Shown here: in pieces, positions 55,201-64,000 of the stretch | How positions within the stretch are numbered: position 1 is the stretch's first letter | How the letters are laid out: each line of letters opens with the position of its first letter | Source: Cladorhizidae sp. MBARI D1340-BT2 | Lineage: Eukaryota > Porifera > Demospongiae > Poecilosclerida > Cladorhizidae | Assembly (NCBI GenBank): GCA_028752905.1 | Contig: JAQNBH010000010.1 | Span: 12,960,484-13,024,483, forward strand | Direction: 5' to 3' | Length of the DNA: 64,000 bases | Program-made: the position numbers and the translations under genes | The notes under the pieces: model-generated | Seen by the model: only the letters and a program-made list of their open reading frames with translations | Database searches by the model: none | What the model was told of the DNA's origin: nothing

Positions 55201-55363
55201 TGCTTCTTTGTTTGATTAAATGTTTACAATTGTACTTACCTGTGATTGTAATTTAAAAAAATGTGTTAATAAGACATTTAATTAAAGGCTGTGGTTTTGG
55301 GTGTATTTTTGGGGAGAGCTTATAAACAACCCCCTCTATCATAATAACCTAGATCCGCCCCTG
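52291..55363 (+). mobile_element. hAT transposon copy TE4 (3073 bp, non-autonomous)
   Basis: TIRs at 52291-52306 and 55348-55363; TGCTC duplication at 52286-52290 and 55364-55368. It is the shortest copy, mainly from shorter G and C tracts at the left end and a CCCCTCTATC tract that lost 3' bases. Private substitutions include GGGTCTC in the 29-bp repeat and AAAGGCTGTGG near the 3' end. It shares GGG at the HENQ(G) site with TE2 and the open AAA codon with TE3. Confidence 0.96.
52792..55219 (+). pseudogene. Broken hAT transposase in TE4
   Basis: Offset 14884 bp from TE1. Segments: zinc-finger part 52795-53424; DUF4371 part open from 53655 to TAG 54213-54215, with both catalytic Asp codons (53715, 53925) and the CFSH motif; then the RW-motif frame from about 54200, interrupted by TAG 54323 and TAA 54833, to the dimerisation region (Glu codon 55034) and the terminal TAA 55217-55219. 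Frameshifts are the same four as in TE1-TE3. With TE3 it is the least damaged copy, but still non-functional. Confidence 0.92.
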
Positions 55364-55949
55364 TGCTCATAACCATTGAGAGCCAACTTGATTGATGCAG
55401 GAGAACTGGAGTCATCCCTATGTACTCATAACCATTGAGAGCCATCTTGATTGATGCAGGAGAACTGGAGTCATCCCTATGTACTCATAACCATTGAGAG
55501 CCATCTTGATTGATGCAGGAGAACTGGAGTCATCCCTATGTACTCATAACCATTGAGAGCCATCTTGATTGATGCAGGAGAACTGGAGTCATCCCTCTGT
55601 GCTCATAACCATTGAGAGCCATCTTGATTGATGCAGGAGAACTGGAGTCATCCCTATGTGCTCATAACCATTGAGAGCCATCTTGATTGATGCAGGAGAA
55701 CTGGAGTCATCCCTATGTGCTCATAACCATTGAGAGCCACCTTGATTGATGCAGGAGAACTGGAGTCATCCCTATGTGCTCATAACCATTGAGAGCCATC
55801 TTGATTGATGCAGGAGAACTGGAGTCATCGCTATGTACTCATAACCATTGAGAGCCATCTTGATTGATGCAGGAGAACTGGAGTCATCCCTATGTGCTCA
55901 TAACCATTGAGAGCCTTCTTGATTGATGCAGGAGAACTGGAGTCATCCC

Positions 55950-58900
55950 TATGTACTCATAACAATTGAGAGCCATCTTGATTGATGCAGGAGAACTGGA
56001 GTCATCCCTTTGTGCTCATAACCATTGAGAGCCATCTTGATTGATGCAGGAGAACTGGAGTCATCCCTATGTGCTCATAACCATTGAGAGCCATCTTGAT
56101 TGATGCAGGAGAACTGGAGTCATCCCTATGTACTCATAACCATTGAGAGCCATCTTGATTGTTGCAGGAGAACTGGAGTCATCCCTATGTGCTCATAACC
56201 ATTGAGAGCAATCTTGATTGATGCAGGAGAACTGGAGTCATCCCTATGTGCTCATAACCATTGAGAGCCATCTTGATTGATGCAGGAGAACTGGAGTCAT
56301 CCCTATGTGCTCATAACCATTGAGAGCCATATTGATTGATGCAGGAGAACTGGAGTCATCCCTATGTGCTCATAACCATTGAGAGCCATCTTGATTGATG
56401 CAGGAGAACTGGATTCATCCCTATGTGCTCATAACCATTGTGAGCCATCTTGATTGATGCAGGAGAACTGGAGTCATCCCTATGTGCTCATAAGCCATCT
56501 TGATTGATGCTGGAGAACTGGAGTCATCCCTATGTGCTCATAACCATTGAGAGCCATCTTGATTGATGCAGGAGAACTGGAGTCATCCCTATGTGCTCAT
56601 AACCATTGAGAGCCATCTTGATTGATGCAGGAGAACTGGAGTCATCCCTATGTGCTCATAACCATTGAGAGCCATCTTGATTGATGCAGGAGAACTGGAG
56701 TCATCCCTATGTGCTTATAACCATTGAGAGCCATCTTGATTGATGCAGGAGAACTGGAGTCATCCCTATTTGCTCATAACCATTGAGAGCCATCTTGATT
56801 GATGCAGGAGAACTGGAGTCATCCCTATGTGCTCATAACCATTGAGAGCCATCTTGATTGATGCAGGAGAACTGGAGTCATCCCTATGTGCTCATAACCA
56901 TTGAGAGCCATCTTGATTGATGCAGGAGAACTGGAGTCATCCCTATGTGCTCATAACCATTGAGAGCCATCTTTATTGATGCAGGAGGAGAACTGGAGTC
57001 ATCCCTATGTACTCATAACCATTGAGAGCCATCTTGATTGATGCTGGAGAACTGGAGTCATCCCTATGTGCTCATAACCATTGAGAGCCATCTTGATTGA
57101 TGCAGGAGAACTGGAGTCATCCCTATGTGCTCATAACCATTGAGAGCCATCTTGATTGATGCAGGAGGAGAACTGGAGTCATCCCTATGTACTCATAACC
57201 ATTGAGAGCCATCTTGATTGATGCTGGAGAACTGAAGTCATCCCTATGTGCTCATAACCATTGAGTGCCATCTTGATTGATACAGGAGAACTGGAGTCAT
57301 CCCTATGTGCTCATAACCATTGAGAGCCATCTTGATTGATGCAGGAGAACTGGAGTCATCCCTATGTGCTCATAACCATTGAGAGCCATCTTGATTGATG
57401 CAGGAGAACTGGAGTCATCCCTATGTACTCATAACCATTGAGAGCCATCTTGATTGATGCAGAAGAACTGGAGTCATCCCTATGTACTCATAACCATTGA
57501 GAGACATCTTGATTGATGCAGGAGAACTGGAGTCATCCCTATGTGCTCATAACCATTGAGAGCCTTCTTGATTGATGCAGGAGAACTGGAGTCATCCCTA
57601 TGTACTCATAACAATTGAGAGCCATCTTGATTGATGCAGGAGAACTGGAGTCATCCCTTTGTGCTCATAACCATTGAGAGCCATCTTGATTGATGCAGGA
57701 GAACTGGAGTCATCCCTATGTGCTCATAACCATTGAGAGCCATCTTGATTGATGCAGGAGAACTGGAGTCATCCCTATGTACTCATAACCATTGAGAGCC
57801 ATCTTGATTGTTGCAGGAGAACTGGAGTCATCCCTATGTGCTCATAACCATTGAGAGCCATCTTGATTGATGCAGGAGAACTGGAGTCATCCCTATGTGC
57901 TCATAACCATTGAGAGCCATCTTGATTGATGCAGGAGAACTAGAGTCATCCCTATGTGCTCATAACCATTGAGAGCCATATTGATTGATGCAGGAGAACT
58001 GGAGTCATCCCTATGTGCTCATAACCATTGAGAGCCATCTTGATTGATGCAGGAGAACTGGATTCATCCCTATGTGCTCATAACCATTGTGAGCCATCTT
58101 GATTGATGCAGGATAACTGGAGTCATCCCTATGTGCTCATAAGCCATCTTGATTGATGCTGGAGAACTGGAGTCATCCCTATGTGCTCATAACCATTGAG
58201 AGCCATCTTGATTGATGCAGGAGAACTGGAGTCATCCCTATGTGCTCATAACCATTGAGAGCCATCTTGATTGATGCAGGAGAACTGGAGTCATCCCTAT
58301 GTGCTCATAACCATTGAGAGCCATCTTGATTGATGCAGGAGAACTGGAGTCATCCCTATGTGCTCATAACCATTGAGAGCCATCTTGATTGATGCAGGAG
58401 AACTGGAGTCATCCCTATGTGCTTATAACCATTGAGAGCCATCTTGATTGATGCAGGAGAACTGGAGTCATCCCTATTTGCTCATAACCATTGAGAGCCA
58501 TCTTGATTGATGCAGGAGAACTGGAGTCATCCCTATGTGCTCATAACCATTGAGAGCCATCTTGATTGATGCAGGAGAACTGGAGTCATCCCTATGTGCT
58601 CATAACCATTGAGAGCCATCTTGATTGATGCAGGAGAACTGGAGTCATCCCTATGTGCTCATAACCATTGAGAGACATCTTTATTGATGCAGGAGGAGAA
58701 CTGGAGTCATCCCTATGTACTCATAACCATTGAGAGCCATCTTGATTGATACTGGAGAACTGGAGTCATCCCTATGTGCTCATAACCATTGAGAGCCATC
58801 TTGATTGATGCAGGAGAACTGGAGTCATCCCTATGTGCTGATAACCATTGAGTGCCATCTTGATTGATGCAGGAGGAGAACTGGAGTCATCCCTATGTAC

Positions 58901-59250
58901 TCATAACCATTGAGAGCCATCTTGATTGATGCTGGAGAACTGAAGTCATCCCTATGTGCTCATAACCATTGAGAGCCATCTTGATTGATACAGGAGAACT
59001 GGAGTCATCCCTATGTGCTCATAACCATTGAGAGCCATCTTGATTGATGCAGGAGAACTGGAGTCATCCCTATGTGCTCATAACCATTGAGAGCCATCTT
59101 GATTGATGCAGGAGAACTGGAGTCATCCCTATGTACTCATAACCATTGAGAGCCATCTTGATTGATGCAGGAGAAGTGGAGTCATCCCTATGTACTCATA
59201 ACCATTGAGAGACATCTTGATTGATGCAGGAGAACTGGAGTCATCCCTAT
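55950..59250. repeat. 1649-bp duplication within the right satellite block
   Basis: CCCTTTGTG (about 56006 and 57655), GATTGTTGCAGG, CCATATTG, GGATTCATCC, TTGTGAGCC and the truncated CATAAGCCATC...GATGCTGG monomer (56491 and 58140) recur at 1649 bp. That equals 28 monomers minus the 9-bp truncation plus two 3-bp insertions. A third partial copy begins near 59.6 kb (GCTTATAACC at 59666). The edges are approximate. Confidence 0.85.
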
Positions 59251-60659
59251 GTGCTCATAACCATTGAGAGCCATCTTGATTGATGCAGGAGAACTGGAGT
59301 CATCCCTATGTGCTCATAACCATTGAGAGCCATCTTGATTGATGCAGGAGAACTGTAGTCATCCCTATGTGCTCATAACCATTGAGAGCCATCTTGATTG
59401 ATGCAGGAGAACTGGAGTCATCGCTATGTACTCATAACCATTGAGAGCCATCTTGATTGATGCAGGAGAACTGGAGTCATCCCTATGTGCTAATAACCAT
59501 TGAGAGCCATCTTAATTGATGCCGGAGAACTGGAGTCATCCCTATGTACTCATAGCCATTGAGAGCCATATTGATTGATGCAGGAGAACTGGAGTCATCC
59601 CTATGTGCTCATAACCATTGAGAGCCATCTTGATTGATGCAGGAGAACTGGAGTCATCCCTATGTGCTTATAACCATTGAGAGCCATCTTTATTGATGCA
59701 GGAGAACTGGAGTCATCCCTATTTGCTCATAACCATTGAGAGCCATCTTGATTGATGCAGGAGAACTGGAGTCATCCCTATGTGCTCATAACCATTGAGA
59801 GCCATCTTGATTGATGCAGGAGAACTGGAGTCATCCCTATGTGCTCATAACCATTGAGAGCCATCTTGATTGATGCAGGAGAACTGGAGTCATCCCTATG
59901 TGCTCATAACCATTGAGAGCCATCTTTATTGATGCAGGAGGAGAACTGGAGTCATCCCTATGTACTCATAACCATTGAGAGCCATCTTGATTGATGCTGG
60001 AGAACTGGAGTCATCCCTATGTGCTCATAACCATTGAGAGCCATCTTGATTGATGCAGGAGAACTGGAGTCATCCCTATGTGCTCATAACCATTGAGAGC
60101 CATCTTGATTGATGCAGGAGGAGAACTGGAGTCATCCCTATGTACTCATAACCATTGAGAGCCATCTTGATTGATGCTGGAGAACTGAAGTCATCCCTAT
60201 GTGCTCATAACCATTGAGAGCCATCTTGATTGATACAGGAGAACTGGAGTCATCCCTATGTGCTCATAACCATTGAGAGCCATCTTGATTGATGCAGGAG
60301 AACTGGAGTCATCCCTATGTGCTCATAACCATTGAGAGCCATCTTGATTGATGCAGGAGAACTGGAGTCATCCCTATGTACTCATAACCATTGAGAGCCA
60401 TCTTGATTGATGCAGGAGAACTGGAGTCATCCCTATGTACTCATAACCATTGAGAGACATCTTGATTGATGCAGGAGAACTGGAGTCATCCCTATGTGCT
60501 CATAACCATTGAGAGCCATCTTGATTGATGCAGGAGAACTGGAGTCATACCTATGTGCTCATAACCATTGAGAGCCATCTTGATTGATGCAGGAGAACTG
60601 GAGTCATCCCTATGTGCTCATAACCATTGAGAGCCATCTTGATTGATGCAGGAGAACTG

Positions 60660-63600
60660 GAGTCATCGCTATGTACTCATAACCATTGAGAGCCATCTTG
60701 ATTGATGCAGGAGAACTGGAGTCATCCCTATGTGCTAATAACCATTGAGAGCCATCTTAATTGATGCAGGAGAACTGGAGTCATCCCTATGTGCTCATAG
60801 CCATTGAGAGCCATCTTGATTGATGCAGGAGAACTGGAGTCATCCCTATGTACTCATAACCATTGAGAGCCATCTTGATTGATGCAGGAGAACTGGAGTC
60901 ATCCCTATGTGCTCATAACCATTGAGAGCCATCTTGATTGATGCAGGAGAACTGGAGTCATCCCTATGTGCTCATAACCATTGAGAGCCATCTTGATTGA
61001 TGCAGTAGAACTGGAGTCATCCCTATGTGCTCATAACCATTGAGAGCCATCTTGATTGATGCAGGAGAACCGGAGTCATCCCTATGTGCTCATAACCATT
61101 GAGAGCCATCTTGATTGATGCAGGAGAACTGGAGTCATCCCTATGTACTCATAACCATTGAGAGCCATCTTGATTGATGCAGGAGAACTGGAGTCATCCC
61201 TATGTGCTCATAACCATTGAGAGCCATCTTGATTGATGCAGGAGAACCGGAGTCATCCCTATGTGCTCATAACCATTGAGAGCCATCTTGATTGATGCAG
61301 GAGAACTGGAGTCATCCCTATGTACTCATAACCATTGAGAGCCATCTTGATTGATGCAGGAGAACTGGAGTCATCCCTATGTGCTCATAACCATTGAGAG
61401 CCATCTTGATTGATGCAGGAGAACTGGAGTCATCGCTATGTACTCATAACCATTGAGAGCCATCTTGATTGATGCAGGAGAACTGGAGTCATCCCTATGT
61501 GCTCATAACCATTGAGAGCCTTCTTGATTGATGCAGGAGAACTCGAGTCATCCCTATGTACTCATAACAATTGAGAGCCATCTTGATTGATGCAGGAGAA
61601 CTGGAGTCATCCCTATGTGCTCATAACCATTGAGAGCCAACTTGATTGATGCAGGAGAACTGGAGTCATCCCTATGTACTCATAACCATTGAGAGCCATC
61701 TTGATTGATGCAGGAGAACTAGAGTCATCCCTATGTACTCATAACCATTGAGAGCCATCTTGATTGATGCAGGAGAACTGGAGTCATCCCTATGTGCTCA
61801 TAACCATTGAGAGCCATCTTGATTGATGCAGGAGAACTGGAGTCATCCCTATGTACTCATAACCATTGAGAGCCATCTTGATTGATGCAGGAGAACTGGA
61901 GTCATCCCTATGTGCTCATAACCATTGAGAGCCATCTTGATTGATGCAGGAGAACTGGAGTCATCCCTATGTGCTCATAACCATTGAGAGCCATTTTGAT
62001 TGATGCAGGAGAACTGGAGTCATCCTATGTGCTCATAACCATTGAGAGCCATCTTGATTGATGCAGGAGAACTGGAGTCATCCCTATGTGCTCATAACCA
62101 TTGAGAGCCATCTTGATTGATGCAGGAGAACTGGAGTCATCCCTATGTGCTCATAACCATTGAGAGCCATCTTGATTGATGCAGGAGAACTGGAGTCATC
62201 CCTATGTGCTCATAACCATTGAGAGCCATCTTGATTGATGCAGGAGAACTGGAGTCATCGCTATGTACTCATAACCATTGAGAGCCATCTTGATTGATGC
62301 AGGAGAACTGGAGTCATCCCTATGTGCTCATAACCATTGAGAGCCATCTTGATTGATGCAGGAGAACTGGAGTCATCCCTATGTGCTCATAACCATTGAG
62401 AGCCATCTTGATTGATGCAGGAGAACTGGAGTCATCGCTATGTACTCATAACCATTGAGAGCCATCTTGATTGATGCAGGAGAACTGGAGTCATCCCTAT
62501 GTGCTAATAACCATTGAGAGCCATCTTAATTGATGCAGGAGAACTGGAGTCATCCCTATGTGCTCATAGCCATTGAGAGCCATCTTGATTGATGCAGGAG
62601 AACTGGAGTCATCCCTATGTACTCATAACCATTGAGAGCCATCTTGATTGATGCAGGAGAACTGGAGTCATCCCTATGTGCTCATAACCATTGAGAGCCA
62701 TCTTGATTGATGCAGGAGAACTGGAGTCATCCCTATGTGCTCGTAACCATTGAGAGCCATCTTGATTGATGCAGTAGAACTGGAGTCATCCCTATGTGCT
62801 CATAACCATTGAGAGCCATCTTGATTGATGCAGGAGAACCGGAGTCATCCCTATGTGCTCATAACCATTGAGAGCCATCTTGATTGATGCAGGAGAACTG
62901 GAGTCATCCCTATGTACTCATAACCATTGAGAGCCATCTTGATTGATGCAGGAGAACTGGAGTCATCCCTATGTGCTCATAACCATTGAGAGCCATCTTG
63001 ATTGATGCAGGAGAACCGGAGTCATCCCTATGTGCTCATAACCATTGAGAGCCATCTTGATTGATGCAGGAGAACTGGAGTCATCCCTATGTACTCATAA
63101 CCATTGAGAGCCATCTTGATTGATGCAGGAGAACTGGAGTCATCCCTATGTGCTCATAACCATTGAGAGCCATCTTGATTGATGCAGGAGAACTGGAGTC
63201 ATCGCTATGTACTCATAACCATTGAGAGCCATCTTGATTGATGCAGGAGAACTGGAGTCATCCCTATGTGCTCATAACCATTGAGAGCCTTCTTGATTGA
63301 TGCAGGAGAACTCGAGTCATCCCTATGTACTCATAACAATTGAGAGCCATCTTGATTGATGCAGGAGAACTGGAGTCATCCCTATGTGCTCATAACCATT
63401 GAGAGCCAACTTGATTGATGCAGGAGAACTGGAGTCATCCCTATGTACTCATAACCATTGAGAGCCATCTTGATTGATGCAGGAGAACTATAGTCATCCC
63501 TATGTACTCATAACCATTGAGAGCCATCTTGATTGATGCAGGAGAACTGGAGTCATCCCTATGTGCTCATAACCATTGAGAGCCATCTTGATTGATGCAG

Positions 63601-63900
63601 GAGAACTGGAGTCATCCCTATGTACTCATAACCATTGAGAGCCATCTTGATTGATGCAGGAGAAATGGAGTCATCCCTATGTGCTCATAACCATTGAGAG
63701 CCATCTTGATTGATGCAGGAGAACTGGAGTCATCCCTATGTGCTCATAACCATTGAGAGCCATCTTGATTGATGCAGGAGAACTGGAGTCATCCCTATGT
63801 GCTCATAACCATTGAGAGCCATTTTGATTGATGCAGGAGAACTGGAGTCATCCTATGTGCTCATAACCATTGAGAGCCATCTTGATTGATGCAGGAGAAC
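60660..63900. repeat. 1769/1828-bp duplication within the right satellite block
   Basis: GAACCGG pairs (61070 and 61247) recur at 62839 and 63016, an offset of 1769, which is 30 monomers minus the 1-bp deletion at 62023. The deleted TCCTATG monomers at 62023 and 63851 are 1828 apart (31 monomers minus 1), so one monomer was gained within the second copy. The unoccupied sites at 61618 and 63377 belong to this pair. Confidence 0.85.
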
Positions 63901-64000
63901 TGGAGTCATCCCTATGTGCTCATAACCATTGAGAGCCATCTTGATTGATGCAGGAGAACTGGAGTCATCCCTATGTGCTCATAACCATTGAGAGCCATCT

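Larger units (their letters stand above)
55364..64000. repeat. 59-bp satellite array, right block
   Basis: Same monomer, same orientation and same phase as the left block, continuing past the window end. It carries the usual position-52 G/A polymorphism plus local variants (CCCTTTGTG, CCATATTG, GCTTATAACC, CCCTATTTGC, GAACCGG, 1-bp-deleted TCATCCTATG near 62023 and 63851). Unoccupied marker sites occur at 61618 and 63377, but no transposon and no excision-like scar. There is no gene. Confidence 0.98.

Noticed and set aside
37401..55363. Four independent transposon insertions into a preferred satellite site
   Set aside because: Identical base position, orientation, flanking variant monomers, lesions and integer-monomer spacing are far better explained by duplication of one insertion.
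1..64000. Possible protein-binding motif in every monomer (TGACTC, AP-1/GCN4-like half site; no CENP-B-box-like sequence seen)
   Set aside because: A six-base match within a repeated unit is expected by chance and is not evidence of function. No CENP-B box pattern is visible, so a centromeric role cannot be argued from sequence alone.

Overview
This window is non-coding eukaryotic satellite DNA, probably from an animal. About 51.0 kb of the 64.0 kb (80%) is one head-to-tail tandem array of a 59-bp monomer, roughly 860 copies, all in the same orientation. The other 13.0 kb is four copies of one hAT-superfamily DNA transposon (TE1-TE4) embedded in the array. TE3 carries a second, 681-bp non-autonomous element. 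I see no intact host gene, tRNA, rRNA or CRISPR array. Eukaryotic origin is shown by the satellite, by the hAT transposase with a TTF-type zinc finger and hAT dimerisation domain, and by the TTAA-targeting MITE. The animal assignment is inference, because related hATs also occur in plants.

Layout: 1-37400 is uninterrupted satellite with nested higher-order duplications (3804 bp at about 2.6-10.8 kb; 770 bp at about 11.4-12.95 kb; a block shared by 13.3-14.9 and 22.4-24.05 kb; 3085 bp at about 15.5-27.6 kb). TE1 is 37401-40480, TE2 42078-45155, TE3 46812-50575 (with the MITE at 49747-50427) and TE4 52291-55363. The satellite between them measures 1597, 1656 and 1715 bp, which is 27, 28 and 29 monomers plus the same 4-bp remainder. 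Satellite resumes at 55364 and runs to 64000, with further duplications of about 1.65 and 1.77 kb.

All four transposons sit at the same base of the same monomer variant, carry the same 16-bp terminal inverted repeats and the same 5-bp target duplication (TGCTC), and share the same frameshifts and stops. The simplest reading is one insertion that was then copied as part of the satellite by unequal exchange, not four transpositions. None of the four encodes an intact transposase.

The most interesting observation is at the same monomer position elsewhere in the array. Twenty monomers carry an extra 5 bp that reads TGCTGAGCTC in place of TGCTC. This is two TGCTC copies with the two junction bases changed to their complements, the signature expected when a hAT element is cut out through flanking hairpins and the break is rejoined. 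The array therefore appears to hold empty, filled and excised versions of one ancestral insertion site, each amplified by satellite turnover. The 5-bp scars also account arithmetically for the non-integral lengths of the higher-order repeats.
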